64,000 nt of DNA from Acinetobacter nosocomialis (GCA_025736915.1 CP107049.1:186001-250000), one strand, 5' to 3'. Shown: positions 1 through 10,689, counted from the first letter of the stretch. Numbers and translations are program-made. The notes: generated by a model from the letters alone, not told the origin.

Positions 1-547
1 ACCCTACGCCTGCCTGATCCCAACCATTAATATCATTGACGTAATTCATGCCCATTTGTTGACCTGCTTTAATACAAGCAAGCGTTAAAGGATGGCGATA
101 GCGGTTTTCACTGACAGGTAAAATGCCATTTTGTCCATGATATTCATCAGCAAGACTTTCATTTTTTTCTGCTTTCTTAAAAAACGGCAGTACATCCTGA
201 TAAGACCACTGATTGCATCCCCATTCCAACGCCCATAAATCATAATCCTGTCGTTGGCCTCGGCAATAGATCATGCCATTAACCGAGCTTCCACCTCCCA
301 ACACTTTTCCTTGTGCAAGGATCATTTCACGATGATTACAATATTTCTGCGGAACAGTCATGTATTGCCATGATTTTTGCTGGAATACTTTAACTACTGT
401 TGCAGGTATAGTATGAAACATACTGCTATCTCGGCTTCCTGCCTCTAGAACAAGAACACGCCCTGCCTTGGCTTCTAATAGTCGTGCTGCGACTACACAG
501 CCTGCTGAGCCAGCACCAATCACGATATAGTCATATTGTTGATTCAT
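1..547 (-). CDS. GMC-family FAD oxidoreductase (N-terminal part, cut by window edge)
   Basis: The 182 visible residues are the start of a glucose-methanol-choline oxidoreductase, an FAD enzyme that oxidises alcohols or related substrates. The N-terminus YDYIVIGAGSAGCVVAARL is the dinucleotide-binding fold with GxGxxG. The GGGSSVNGMIYCRG stretch near residue 92 is the GMC signature 1 that contacts FAD. The start is MNQQYDYI, the first Met before the Rossmann fold. The catalytic C-terminal half with the His pair lies beyond base 1, so the substrate cannot be judged. It lies downstream of tynA and a barrel gene on the same strand and may be co-transcribed with them. Family certain; specificity unknown. 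Confidence 0.9.
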   Translation of the reverse strand, partial: MNQQYDYIVIGAGSAGCVVAARLLEAKAGRVLVLEAGSRDSSMFHTIPATVVKVFQQKSWQYMTVPQKYCNHREMILAQGKVLGGGSSVNGMIYCRGQRQDYDLWALEWGCNQWSYQDVLPFFKKAEKNESLADEYHGQNGILPVSENRYRHPLTLACIKAGQQMGMNYVNDINGWDQAGVG

Positions 548-613
548 CTGATTTCATCCTAATTTTATTTCTATGAATGCACCGCCAATAAACACGGTCT
601 CCTTCGCTCTAAT

Positions 614-1891
614 TTAATAGATGTATTGCAGAATCAACTGTGCATACACATTGGTTTTGTCATCGTAGTTTTGAGTGCCGCCACTATGGATATCCTGTTT
701 AGGCTTATAGAGTCCAACCAACGGAATAACGTTAAGTTTTTTATTGACGGACCAAACCGAGAACACATCCAGCTCATGTCCATCCACATTACTTAAAGAC
801 TTATTTACTGTTTTGAACTTATAGGCCAAAGCACCTAACATGAAATTTTCTTTTAGATTCATACTGTAAGAAACTTGATGGATATCTGCATTTTTATTAA
901 ATGGGCCAGCATAATTTCCAGCAACTTCTCCCTGAAACCATGTGCCAAAGCCGACTGTATTTCCATAAAACATGGGGTCGTATTGGTCTGAAAAATGGCT
1001 AAAACGGTAACCTAATGAGGGCGTATATTTTGAAGATAAAAAGTTATAGTTCAGTCCTACGTAACCTGCATTTTCTTGACTATCTTTTTTATCTTGAATA
1101 ACAAACTCAGACTTAACTTGTAGCTCTGGTAAAAGTTGATAATTCAAACGCAAAGCATAGTTTTTAAGATCTTCGCGCCCTGAAACGTGTTCAGCATCTT
1201 CAAGGTCTAATACATTTAAGTAAGTAAACCCAACGCCCTTATCTTTAAGCTGATACATCAGATCAGTCACAAAGAGTTCAGGTGAAAATTGTGCTTTATT
1301 ATTCGATTTTAAATAAGCCAGCTTTAACGTTGTATTCTCTTGTGGTTTGTATTGAAGCAAGCTTGTAAAATCAAAGCTTCGACGAGCTGCCAAATAATAT
1401 GCTCCGCCCCGATCTAGTGTGCCGTCCGCAGGCGCTTTACCGAGATTTAATGCATCACCCGCAATAAAGAATCCATCACCAATCATGATATTTTGTCGAC
1501 CGATACTTAAATCATAGGTCGTTAACTCATCTTTATTGGTACCGTCTTTAAAACCAATGATCCATTCATTCACATCCGTTTTACGTTCCTTACCATTACT
1601 ATTTTGGCCTGCGTCACCATCGCCAAATGTTGCCGAGCTAATACCGCTCAAGCTTGCATAGAGCTGATTGTTTTTAAAAGTGTAGTTTCCCTTCGCACCA
1701 TATTTAAGATGACCTTCTTGCCAATTGACTCTTTCATCATCTAGGTTTTCGCCGTTATAGCTTTTACCGCTACTAAAAGCCCCAAAAGTTGCTTCAAAAG
1801 TCGGTTTAATTTCAATTTCACCAGCATGCAAAGTTGAAAAAAATGAGACAAAGAAAGTCCCTCTCACAACCTGAGAAAATAAATTTTTCAT
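614..1891 (-). CDS. Outer-membrane beta-barrel porin, signal peptide present
   Basis: About 425 residues, chosen to start at MKNLFSQVVRG because an AAGGA box lies 8 bases upstream. A longer reading frame adds 11 residues without a better ribosome site. The N-terminus is a signal peptide ending near LHA-GE. The rest alternates polar and hydrophobic residues and ends in an aromatic residue (LQYIY), as outer-membrane barrels do. Stretches such as GRQNIMIGDGFFIAGDALN resemble alginate-export/OprD-type channels. It sits between the amine oxidase and the GMC oxidoreductase on one strand, so it may admit their substrate. That role is inferred from position only. Confidence 0.75.
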   Translation of the reverse strand: MKNLFSQVVRGTFFVSFFSTLHAGEIEIKPTFEATFGAFSSGKSYNGENLDDERVNWQEGHLKYGAKGNYTFKNNQLYASLSGISSATFGDGDAGQNSNGKERKTDVNEWIIGFKDGTNKDELTTYDLSIGRQNIMIGDGFFIAGDALNLGKAPADGTLDRGGAYYLAARRSFDFTSLLQYKPQENTTLKLAYLKSNNKAQFSPELFVTDLMYQLKDKGVGFTYLNVLDLEDAEHVSGREDLKNYALRLNYQLLPELQVKSEFVIQDKKDSQENAGYVGLNYNFLSSKYTPSLGYRFSHFSDQYDPMFYGNTVGFGTWFQGEVAGNYAGPFNKNADIHQVSYSMNLKENFMLGALAYKFKTVNKSLSNVDGHELDVFSVWSVNKKLNVIPLVGLYKPKQDIHSGGTQNYDDKTNVYAQLILQYIY

Positions 1892-1974
1892 TGAGAAATT
1901 CCTTTTTGCGAACGACTTACCCACGCTCAGGTGTGGGTAACCGATTCGTTACCCACTCTAGATCATGCACCTGT

Positions 1975-4299
1975 TTAATGATGGTCGTGCTGTGTGTTTT
2001 GCTCTTCTTCACCCAAGTTTAAAGTCGGGGTGCTGTCAAAGAAGTTCCAAGGTTTGATGAGTGTATTCACCCACTCTGTCGGCATGATTGGCCATTCTTC
2101 AGCACGTGCCACATGGGTTGTTCCTGTTGTCATCCACACCACTAGGTCTTTATTTTCAATATTTTCATTGTTGCCAATGAACTGTCCTAATCCTGTATCA
2201 TGAGTTGAGCGGTTTGAATATTTCCCTTCTGGATAGCGTTCGTCTGGATTGTACTGGGTCACCCAAATTTGCTTATCCATAAAGTTCAAACGTTTAAATA
2301 ACCATTCATCTTTAGAAAAATTGGCTCCTTTTGCCACAGGGTGTGTTCCACCTGCAAACGGAATCAATTGGTAAGAAACAGGATTACCTAATTTATTTTC
2401 CTTGTTGAAATTGGTGAGTAAACGAATAGTGGATGGATCAAATTTTTCAGCCGCATTTTGCTCATTCGTAATGACTTTACTATCAATTTGCATCGTGCTT
2501 GTACGGACACCACCTTTGTCATTGGCTTTCACCACTGGGTCCATATGCATAAAGCTATTATTTTCACCATCGACATCCATATCTAAGCGGAAGTTATAGA
2601 TGTGCTGATGCGTTGTGCCCACAATATTATGGTCAATTAAAGTTCCATATTTGGTGTCTTCTTTAGCTGTACTGTCATGCATGGTGCGTGATTTAACACC
2701 TTTAACCGCCTCAATACCCGTTGCACCCGCATTAATTCCAATTACACCATTTTGGGCAAATACCCAGTCAAACATGTAATCATAGTTCCCCACTGTACTA
2801 ATCCAGCGCACCACAAGTTCACGGCGAGCTTCACTCGCATCCTGATTGCCAAAAATTTCGTGATGTTTATATTCAGGTCCAGCATAACGTTCAAATACAG
2901 CTATGGCATTTGGAATCACTTGTGGTTGGCCTTTATAGTCTGCAATCACCGCATCAAGTAAAACAGCGTTGTCAGGTGCATCAGTTCCCGGAAGAATAGA
3001 TGATGTGAGTGTACCCATACCATATTCGCCAGAGTCTAAATAAGATTTGAAGTACCAGCCAATATCAGGGTCACCATATGGAACCACCATTCCACCCAAG
3101 TTCCCTTCATACATGACTTTCCGCTTCACACCTTTATCTTTATAGGTCACGGTTGAAAGCTGTAAGCCAACACGAGAATCTAACGCCACATGCAAACACC
3201 AGTTCCCCCAATGTATGGTTTGGCCTGTAATGCTAAAGTTTTTGCCCTCAGGTTCAGTAATATTGAGTGGTTTTAGCTTACTTGCTACGGGCTTATTCGA
3301 CATATAAGGACGATTTGCCATTGGCACAGGAATGATCGCGCCTTCTTCAATCTTAATAATTTTTTCTTTATCTAAATCAACTACAGCAACTAAATTTTCA
3401 ATAGGATGCGCCCAATAGTTACCATCCCCTACATCTAGGTAAGCGACAACTTTTAATATATTGAGTTGTTTATCAAGTCCATCTTTACCGCCAAAATATC
3501 CAACAGTTAGTGGTGTAGCAATCACTTTCTTCACATCACTAATGCCACGTTTGCGTAACGCGTCTTGATATTCTTTACTCGTCTCAATTACACGCTGTAC
3601 GGCTTCAAAATTATCGAGCAGCACCATTCCATGAGTGTCTTTAAGGACATTCCATTTGGTAACTTGTTGAGTGTTAAGATTAACTTCACCTTCAATCGCT
3701 TGACTCCCCTTTAATAAAATAAATGAGGCAATACGATCTTCTTTAAATTCTTTGTGATTAATAAAGTAATCCCAAACTTTTGCTTTTTCAGGCTCTTTAA
3801 GCTTTAACTCGGCAAAACGCATATTTTTATAGGCGTATTTCGAGCTGTTAATGACATCAAATGTCTTTTTAATTTCGTCAGAATTTAAGCTATTAAGAGG
3901 ATGAAACGTATTTTCAATTTTGAAAGTTTGATCTAAACCAGACTGAAATACTTCATTAAAAAAGTCTTTTCCAATAACAGGTTTACCATCTTTAATTAAT
4001 AAAGGCACGCTGAGCTTGAAAGGTTTGCCGTTCACCAAAACCTGATCTGAATTGGGTTTGGCCCGAACCACCATAGAACCTTTGGTGATCATATAAGTAT
4101 TGGTAAAATCGTCTTTGACAACTTTAGCGCCTTGCTCACTCATGTTTTGATAAAGTGAGACCATTTCGGCCTTGCCACCATGCGCAAACGCTTGAGTATT
4201 GAGTCCCCAAAAGCTTGCAGCGATTGATAAGTTAAGTGCCAGTATTTTTTGTATGTCATTCAATAATCGTTGTTTACGCATTGGGTTCATCCTTTTCAT
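1975..4299 (-). CDS. tynA: Periplasmic copper amine oxidase (tyramine/2-phenylethylamine oxidase)
   Basis: Oxidises primary amines such as 2-phenylethylamine and tyramine to aldehydes, releasing ammonia and H2O2 in the periplasm. The 774 residues match the layout of E. coli TynA: signal peptide (hydrophobic ILALNLSIAASFWGL, cleavage near AFA-H), an N-terminal copper-amine-oxidase-like domain, two small N domains and the large catalytic beta-sandwich. The topaquinone precursor is the Tyr in VGNYDYMFDW. The copper ligands are the His pair of GTTHQHIYN and the His of TTGTTHVARAEEW. Met1 has an AGGGA box; Met7 (base 4281) has AAGGA 8 bases away and is an equally good start. The feaR gene lies upstream, as expected for FeaR control. 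Confidence 0.95.
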   Translation of the reverse strand: MKRMNPMRKQRLLNDIQKILALNLSIAASFWGLNTQAFAHGGKAEMVSLYQNMSEQGAKVVKDDFTNTYMITKGSMVVRAKPNSDQVLVNGKPFKLSVPLLIKDGKPVIGKDFFNEVFQSGLDQTFKIENTFHPLNSLNSDEIKKTFDVINSSKYAYKNMRFAELKLKEPEKAKVWDYFINHKEFKEDRIASFILLKGSQAIEGEVNLNTQQVTKWNVLKDTHGMVLLDNFEAVQRVIETSKEYQDALRKRGISDVKKVIATPLTVGYFGGKDGLDKQLNILKVVAYLDVGDGNYWAHPIENLVAVVDLDKEKIIKIEEGAIIPVPMANRPYMSNKPVASKLKPLNITEPEGKNFSITGQTIHWGNWCLHVALDSRVGLQLSTVTYKDKGVKRKVMYEGNLGGMVVPYGDPDIGWYFKSYLDSGEYGMGTLTSSILPGTDAPDNAVLLDAVIADYKGQPQVIPNAIAVFERYAGPEYKHHEIFGNQDASEARRELVVRWISTVGNYDYMFDWVFAQNGVIGINAGATGIEAVKGVKSRTMHDSTAKEDTKYGTLIDHNIVGTTHQHIYNFRLDMDVDGENNSFMHMDPVVKANDKGGVRTSTMQIDSKVITNEQNAAEKFDPSTIRLLTNFNKENKLGNPVSYQLIPFAGGTHPVAKGANFSKDEWLFKRLNFMDKQIWVTQYNPDERYPEGKYSNRSTHDTGLGQFIGNNENIENKDLVVWMTTGTTHVARAEEWPIMPTEWVNTLIKPWNFFDSTPTLNLGEEEQNTQHDHH

Positions 4300-4453
4300 C
4301 TATCCCTGAACTATCTGAATCAGACAGTTAAAATGCACTTCCTGTGAGTGAAATTTATTAGACCAACTTAATAGTTTTATGTTTATTAAGCTTATCTAAC
4401 CTGCTCTAATGAATTTAATTTCAACACAGTTACATAGGACTAGCTTGTTCAAG

Positions 4454-4481
4454 AATGACGTCGAATTTGTCTAAAAATGAC
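4454..4481. promoter_or_regulatory. Candidate FeaR/AraC-type operator (direct repeat)
   Basis: The hexamer AATGAC occurs at 4454-4459 and 4476-4481, exactly 22 bases (two helical turns) apart, in the gap between feaR and tynA. Direct half-sites about 21-22 bp apart are typical of AraC-family operators. The link to FeaR is inference from position. Confidence 0.35.
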
Positions 4482-4497
4482 ATTGAGAGTTAAAAAT

Positions 4498-5412
4498 TTA
4501 AACTGTCATACCCTCTCTAAATTCTTTAGGAGAAATACCATAAGTCTTTTTAAAGATTTTTGAGAAATGAGCGCCATCCCAAAAACCCCACTTCAAGGCA
4601 ACTTGGGTAATTGAGCTTTGTTTATTTCTTTTATCAAGCAAATCTGCTTTGACTTTTTCTAAGCGTTTTAGCTGTATATATTTGTTAATAGATAAATTTT
4701 CTTGAAGGAACAAACGGTAGAGATGACGTAGCGACACCCCAATATGCTCTGCAATTAATTTAGGTGTTAAATCTGGTTTTGCTAAGTTTTCTATAATATA
4801 GCGCTCAGCTTTTTCCATCAGATTATTGGAGCTATTAATATTTTTATAATTAATTGTCGGTTTGATTAAGGCAATCAATGCATCTTCAAAAGCATTACCA
4901 TCTTCAGTTGCGTACCAAAGTTTAATGTTTTCAGCAGACATATTTTTCAAAATATTCTTGAGTAAAAAACCACTCATATTTTGCGTAATCAGTTTTCCAA
5001 AATATTCAGTACTAATATTTTCTTTAAGTAATTTTTCACGCGAGAGGTGTACTGAAATCTGACTTACCAAACCTTGCGGATACATCGAAATGGTTTCGAC
5101 CGGGTCGACCAACACAATATCGCCTTCATTTAGGCTTAGAGTTTCATTTTTATACTCGAGCAGCATTTTCCCCGAATACTGCAAAATCAAAAAACAAAAA
5201 CGATTATTCACTCGATCGATTTCATCGGCTTTTCGGACAATTTTATTTGCATTGTTTTTGATAAAAGCAATTTCGGTATCACCCAATAAAAAGCACTGAA
5301 CTTCACCAATGAATAAATTACGGGTTCCGTCAAAATCGGTTTCAAAATTGCCGCACACACTTTTAATATGGTGCGTCCATGTGAGTAATGCATCGCTTAC
5401 ATATTGGTTCAT
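4498..5412 (-). CDS. feaR: AraC-family transcriptional activator FeaR
   Basis: A 304-residue AraC-family regulator with an N-terminal sensor half and a C-terminal double helix-turn-helix (about residues 200-302). The final helix region GFWDGAHFSKIFKKTYGISPKEFR is the AraC signature. The start MNQYVSDALLTWTHHIKSVCGNFE resembles the start of E. coli FeaR, which activates tynA and feaB in response to aromatic aldehydes made from the amines. It lies upstream of tynA on the same strand with a 198-base gap, leaving room for a separate tynA promoter. No feaB-type aldehyde dehydrogenase is in the window, so that step must be encoded elsewhere. Confidence 0.85.
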   Translation of the reverse strand: MNQYVSDALLTWTHHIKSVCGNFETDFDGTRNLFIGEVQCFLLGDTEIAFIKNNANKIVRKADEIDRVNNRFCFLILQYSGKMLLEYKNETLSLNEGDIVLVDPVETISMYPQGLVSQISVHLSREKLLKENISTEYFGKLITQNMSGFLLKNILKNMSAENIKLWYATEDGNAFEDALIALIKPTINYKNINSSNNLMEKAERYIIENLAKPDLTPKLIAEHIGVSLRHLYRLFLQENLSINKYIQLKRLEKVKADLLDKRNKQSSITQVALKWGFWDGAHFSKIFKKTYGISPKEFREGMTV

Positions 5413-5571
5413 CCCTTACCTCTCTATACATGTGCAACCGCTCAAAATTTTGCGTTTGTGGTGGTGCACTGTCTTGGCTTATTTGCAATCATGTTTTATT
5501 GATAAACAAATTGTGTGCCAAAAATTCCTTATCCTTGGAATTGTTTTGATGATAGTCAGCTAGATGTGAAG

Positions 5572-5602
5572 AAGCTGATAAATCAATTCAATTTATCAGC
5601 TT
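5572..5602 (-). terminator. Hairpin 3' of the iac operon
   Basis: The 11-base arm AAGCTGATAAA (5572-5582) is perfectly complementary to 5592-5602, with a 9-base loop, just past the iacG stop. There is no strong T-run behind it, so it may stabilise the 3' end rather than terminate by itself. A weaker hairpin (AATTCC...GGAATT, about 5523-5541) with a T-run on the minus strand follows. Confidence 0.55.
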
Positions 5603-5610
5603 AATGGGAC

Positions 5611-6612
<1,002 letters not shown>

Positions 6613-7566
6613 TTAGATATCTAAAACTAGTCTCGGTGTTTTAGATCGCGAACAGCACACCAATATTTGTTCATTGCTGGCTTTTTCTTCGTCAGTAAAA
6701 TAAACATCTCGATGATCAGGCTCACCTTCAATCACATCGCACATACAGGTTCCGCATACGCCTTGCTCGCAAGACATTTCAATGTCGATGCCTTCTTTAG
6801 CTAAAGCCTGCAGAATGGTTTCGCCAGCTTCAACCATAATGATTTTTCCGCTACGCTCAGCCACTACCTCAAATGAATCTCCAGAAGTATCAGTTTCAAC
6901 TTGGAAATATTCTTTGTGGATTTGCTGCTCAGGAAAATCGTGAGTCGTGGCAAGGTTAATCACCCAATCCATGAAACCGACTGGACCACACGTGTAAATA
7001 TGGCTTTCCGAGTCAATATCTTTAATGGCAGATTCAAAAAATGCTCGGTGGCTTGCACCTTCGGATTTAAAATGGAAGGTTGTATATTTTGCTAACTCAC
7101 CATTTTTAATTTCATCAACAAAAGCACAGTTCTCAGCGCTAGCACCACAGTAATGAAGCTCAAATGATTCGCCTTCGTGTGCAAGTTGATAGGCCATCGT
7201 GATTAACGGCGTAATCCCGATACCACCGCCAATCAATACACTGTGTTTGGCTTTTAAAAGTGGAAATAAATTTTTTGGTTCACTGACCTGAATTTGCATG
7301 CCATCTTTAATTTCATCAAAAGCCGAGACTGAACCACCACGTGATTCAGGGTCACGTAAAATTCCAAGGCGGAACTTTCCTTCGTCATTTGGATTTTGAC
7401 AAAGTGAATATTGGCGCACCATACCATTTGGTAAGTGCACATCAATATGCGCACCCGCTTCAACTTTTGGTAATATTGCAGAAGTTGCAGATTCAAATTC
7501 CATGACTGCAATATTTCCACCTTCCACATGGCGATTTTTAACGACAACATCATAAAGTGTAGTCAT
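6613..7566 (-). CDS. iacF: Ferredoxin-NAD reductase component IacF
   Basis: Electron-transfer partner of the Rieske oxygenase IacCD. The 317 residues have the vanillate-demethylase-reductase layout. A flavin-binding barrel with RQYSLCQNPND comes first, then an NAD-binding domain (IGGGIGITPLITMA at about 113, YTCGPVGFMDWV at about 200), then a C-terminal plant-type 2Fe-2S domain. The cluster ligands are in CEQGVCGTCMC and the last Cys in ILVCC near the end. The placement directly downstream of iacC, iacD and iacE is the standard iac order. Substrate role is inferred from the operon; the enzyme class is clear from motifs. Confidence 0.92.
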   Translation of the reverse strand: MTTLYDVVVKNRHVEGGNIAVMEFESATSAILPKVEAGAHIDVHLPNGMVRQYSLCQNPNDEGKFRLGILRDPESRGGSVSAFDEIKDGMQIQVSEPKNLFPLLKAKHSVLIGGGIGITPLITMAYQLAHEGESFELHYCGASAENCAFVDEIKNGELAKYTTFHFKSEGASHRAFFESAIKDIDSESHIYTCGPVGFMDWVINLATTHDFPEQQIHKEYFQVETDTSGDSFEVVAERSGKIIMVEAGETILQALAKEGIDIEMSCEQGVCGTCMCDVIEGEPDHRDVYFTDEEKASNEQILVCCSRSKTPRLVLDI

Positions 7567-7600
7567 GATTTAACTCCCTTTTCATGGTTAAGCGATTGAC

Positions 7601-8338
7601 TTAACGCATGAATAAACCACCGTTAATATCCCATGTTGCACCAGTCACAAACCCCGCATTTGGACTCGCGAGCAACCCACAAGTTTCAGCAATAAAATGC
7701 ATATTTCCTAAAGCTTTAACTGGAATATTTTGGATGAACTGTTCCATTTTTTCGTCTGACACCACGCTATGAACGATTGGTGATTCCATTGGACCCGGTG
7801 CAACCGCATTAACCGTCACCCCTTTTGCCGCAAATTCTTTGGCAAAAATTTTGGTTAACGTCACAATCGCACCTTTGGTTGCCGCATAGTGTGCACCCGT
7901 TGCAGTACCGCCATTTTGTCCTGCTAACGAGGCCATATTAATGATGCGTCCATAGCCTTTTTTAGCCATATATTGACCAATAATTTGACAAGCTTGAAAG
8001 GTGCCGCGTTGGTTAACTTGGGTCACCCAATCAAAATCGGCTGCAGTAATTTCTAATACGGGCGTTGCTTTGGTAACGGTGGCATTGTTAATTAACACAT
8101 CAAGTTTAGAAAATTTCTCTTCAATCCATTGCACCGCAGCATGAAAATCTGCTTCAACCGAAATATCTAATTTCAAGGGAAACATATTTTGGGCATACTG
8201 ACTTTGTGCCTTGGCATTCTCGGCTTTTTCAAGCGTACTTGCTGACAAAATCACTTGATGGCCTTGGCTCGCAAAATATTCAGCAATGACATTACCGAGT
8301 CCAGAAGCAGCACCTGTCACTAAAACAACTTGTTTCAT
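7601..8338 (-). CDS. iacE: Short-chain dehydrogenase/reductase IacE
   Basis: A 245-residue SDR with the nucleotide-binding motif GAASGLGNVIAEYF at residues 8-21, an NNA motif near 86, the active-site Ser in NMASLAGQ and the YxxxK pair in YAATKGA. In published work on iac pathways IacE acts with IacA in turning indole-3-acetate into dioxindole-3-acetate; I rely on that rather than on the sequence for the substrate. It ends with a GG-rich WDINGGLFMR tail, as classical SDRs do. Spacing to iacD is 10 bases, so co-translation is likely. Confidence 0.9.
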   Translation of the reverse strand: MKQVVLVTGAASGLGNVIAEYFASQGHQVILSASTLEKAENAKAQSQYAQNMFPLKLDISVEADFHAAVQWIEEKFSKLDVLINNATVTKATPVLEITAADFDWVTQVNQRGTFQACQIIGQYMAKKGYGRIINMASLAGQNGGTATGAHYAATKGAIVTLTKIFAKEFAAKGVTVNAVAPGPMESPIVHSVVSDEKMEQFIQNIPVKALGNMHFIAETCGLLASPNAGFVTGATWDINGGLFMR

Positions 8339-8348
8339 GTTACCGCTC

Positions 8349-8834
8349 CTAAAGAATGTAGCTAATACCAGCTAAGGTATCGGTTGAGTTAACCAAGTTA
8401 ATGATTTTACGTTTAATCTTAAAGCCTGTAGCCGCATCACGCGTCAAATGGTACGTAATATCTGCGGTGTAATGCTTGAGGTTTTCTTTACGAAATTCAC
8501 GTAAGTTTTGAGCACAACGCAAAACGATTTCATTATCTTGGTCTTGAATAACTCGTACACGAGAAACACTACGTACAGTATTGGCTTTAGGTGCTGTAGA
8601 AATCGCTTCTCCATTTTCAAGACGCTCTACACGTAAAGTACGCATATGATTATCGTCATAGGCATAATTTAAGTTGTTTTCGTAGTCAGTGAGGTTTGGG
8701 TCAATTGGAATGATATAGACACCTTTTTCATTCCATAAATTAAGCCATTCACGATACTCACTGTGGTCTAACATATCTGCTTCAGCCCAGATGAAAGCAG
8801 TGACTTCATTTAATAATTGCAGATTCATATTCAT
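8349..8834 (-). CDS. iacD: Aromatic-ring dioxygenase small (beta) subunit IacD
   Basis: A 161-residue beta subunit of a ring-hydroxylating dioxygenase, cone-shaped NTF2-like fold. Visible family features are the N-terminal helix LLNEVTAFIWAEADMLDHSEYREWL, an acidic YDDNHMRTLRVERLE segment and the RVRVIQD strand. It supports the hexamer of the catalytic IacC subunit rather than carrying metal. It lies 10 bases after iacC with an AAGGAGA ribosome site. The acceptor compound is expected to be an oxidised indole acetate on the way to catechol. Confidence 0.9.
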   Translation of the reverse strand: MNMNLQLLNEVTAFIWAEADMLDHSEYREWLNLWNEKGVYIIPIDPNLTDYENNLNYAYDDNHMRTLRVERLENGEAISTAPKANTVRSVSRVRVIQDQDNEIVLRCAQNLREFRKENLKHYTADITYHLTRDAATGFKIKRKIINLVNSTDTLAGISYIL

Positions 8835-8844
8835 TACTCTCTCC

Positions 8845-10122
8845 TTAAGCCTTCATCATCTTTTTCCACTGCTGATATGCTGCACGCATACCTGTTTCAG
8901 CACTGACATCACTTTTTAAGCCATCTTCAGTTTTGACTTCGCCCGGCAAACCGCGGTTGAGCATGATCCATAAATCATTACCTGCATTGGCGCCGTGTTG
9001 TACGCGTTCCCAAGCTTCGGAATCATCTGGTGTACCAAAACCAAATGGGCCTTGGAAATGTTCATGCAAACGTAAGCGATATTGGTTGGCAATTTGCGGA
9101 CCACCGTCCATCGTAATTACCGAGTGATGAATTTCTGTTTCAGCAACTGAAATTGGCTGTAATACACGGAAGAACGCCATCGAACATGCAATATTCGGGA
9201 ATAAATTTAAGTTAAAGCCAGAACCACCGACTGCACGAACAATACGGCGTACTTCTAATTCTTCATGACCTTCGTCGCGCAAAGCTTGAGCCAAGTCTTC
9301 AAAACGTTCTTGTATTGGACGCTCCATTAAGTCTTCGTCTAAATCAACCAGTTCAGGAATCATCACCATGACACTGTGACCATTACCTAAGTCTTCAACA
9401 AAGCCCGGTTGGTTCTCGAAGTTAAAGAGTTCTTCGGTTTTTTCATCGACAGAACTTAAGAATGACTTGTGTACTAACGGGAAGTGATAAGCGTCAGTCG
9501 TATTTTCAAGCTGGATTTTCCAATTACCCGGGAAACGGAAACGGTGTTCACCCAACACTTTAATTGGATAACCCGCGCCTTGTTTCATAAACAGGTCAAT
9601 CCATTTTTTTGCAGGTCCAAGGAACTCTTCAAGTGGTTGAATGTCTTCTTTAAATGAAGCGAAGATCATGCCGTTATATTCTTCTACACGCAGACTCACC
9701 AGCGGTAATTCTGACTTATCTAAACAATCACCGTAACTTTCCGGAGATGGTACACCACGTAAACTACCATCAAGTGCATAACTCCAACCGTGGTACGGAC
9801 ATACAAAACTATTTGTTTTTCCTTTTTTATGTTCGCATACGGTTGCGGCACGGTGACGGCAACGGTTTAAAAGTACATGGACTTTCTTTTTACGATCACG
9901 CACCGCTACAACTGGTTGTTTACCAATGTTAATTGTTTTATAGCTTCCGCCTTCCGGAATTTCGCTGGCATGTGCAACCCACACCCAAGTGCTATAAAAG
10001 ATTTTTTCCATTTCTTCATCAAAAATGCGTTCATCTTTATAAAGAGAAGTATGGGCACGGTCACTTTGAACCAAAGCATCGTAATCAGTGCCAATGTTAT
10101 GCGTCGGGATAATACTGTTCAT
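8845..10122 (-). CDS. iacC: Rieske-type dioxygenase large (alpha) subunit IacC
   Basis: Catalytic subunit of a ring-hydroxylating dioxygenase. The Rieske 2Fe-2S ligands are visible as CRHR...CPYHGW, and the mononuclear iron site as ENTTDAYHFPLVH. The start is MNSIIPTHNIGTDYD (425 residues): AAGGA lies about 10 bases upstream, whereas the longer frame (Met at 10155) overlaps the iacI stop and has its purine box touching the ATG. In iac pathways IacCD carries out a late step leading to catechol. The window has no cat genes, so catechol must be handled by a locus elsewhere. Confidence 0.92.
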   Translation of the reverse strand: MNSIIPTHNIGTDYDALVQSDRAHTSLYKDERIFDEEMEKIFYSTWVWVAHASEIPEGGSYKTINIGKQPVVAVRDRKKKVHVLLNRCRHRAATVCEHKKGKTNSFVCPYHGWSYALDGSLRGVPSPESYGDCLDKSELPLVSLRVEEYNGMIFASFKEDIQPLEEFLGPAKKWIDLFMKQGAGYPIKVLGEHRFRFPGNWKIQLENTTDAYHFPLVHKSFLSSVDEKTEELFNFENQPGFVEDLGNGHSVMVMIPELVDLDEDLMERPIQERFEDLAQALRDEGHEELEVRRIVRAVGGSGFNLNLFPNIACSMAFFRVLQPISVAETEIHHSVITMDGGPQIANQYRLRLHEHFQGPFGFGTPDDSEAWERVQHGANAGNDLWIMLNRGLPGEVKTEDGLKSDVSAETGMRAAYQQWKKMMKA

Positions 10123-10151
10123 ATCAATAGTCCTTTTAAATATGTCCTGGG

Positions 10152-10679
10152 TCATTCCTGGGAAGGTACCGGCAATTCAGCTTCACTGTGCCAATGCGAT
10201 ACGGGACGACTGAAAATATTCTGTGTTTGGAAATGTTTAATTTTCCATGTTCCATCTGCTTGCTTTTGAAACTTCACATTGAGCTTTGCTGCATTTAAGT
10301 GGCTACGGCCATCTTTAAACGTTGAAGTCTGCAACATCAGCCATGAAGCATTTGCATCATTTTGATTTACATAAATTTGTTCTGAATTTACAAAGTGTGC
10401 ATTCATAACAAAGTGAGACTCTTTTTGGGTATAGCTTTTAAACATGTCGTAAATCGACTGCCAAGAATCATAACGACCAAAGGATTTGGCATATTTCTCG
10501 CCAATACCTTCCCAAATACAGTCTTGATCAAAAAGATTCATCAACTCGTCAAGATCTGTATTTGCATTAAGCTCATCACAGATTTCCATATAACGGTTCA
10601 GACAATTACGAATGGCGTTGTGCGCTTCTAACTGTTCTAGTCGTTCTATGATTTCTGCAAAATTCACTTTGTCATTCAT
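10152..10679 (-). CDS. iacI: NTF2/SnoaL-like protein IacI
   Basis: About 175 residues with an NTF2-like cone fold: the helix IERLEQLEAHNAIRNCLNRYM, acidic DLDELMNLFDQDCIWEG, and the FVMNAHFV and TWKIKHFQTQNIF strands. Its exact reaction is not settled; the gene is a standard member of iac clusters between iacB and iacC. Two close Met codons are possible. The AAGG box is 8 bases from the second (MNDKVNF), which I chose; the first would be base 10685. It is a soluble accessory enzyme or isomerase-like protein rather than a second dioxygenase subunit. Confidence 0.85.
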   Translation of the reverse strand: MNDKVNFAEIIERLEQLEAHNAIRNCLNRYMEICDELNANTDLDELMNLFDQDCIWEGIGEKYAKSFGRYDSWQSIYDMFKSYTQKESHFVMNAHFVNSEQIYVNQNDANASWLMLQTSTFKDGRSHLNAAKLNVKFQKQADGTWKIKHFQTQNIFSRPVSHWHSEAELPVPSQE

Positions 10680-10689
10680 TGCCATCGCC

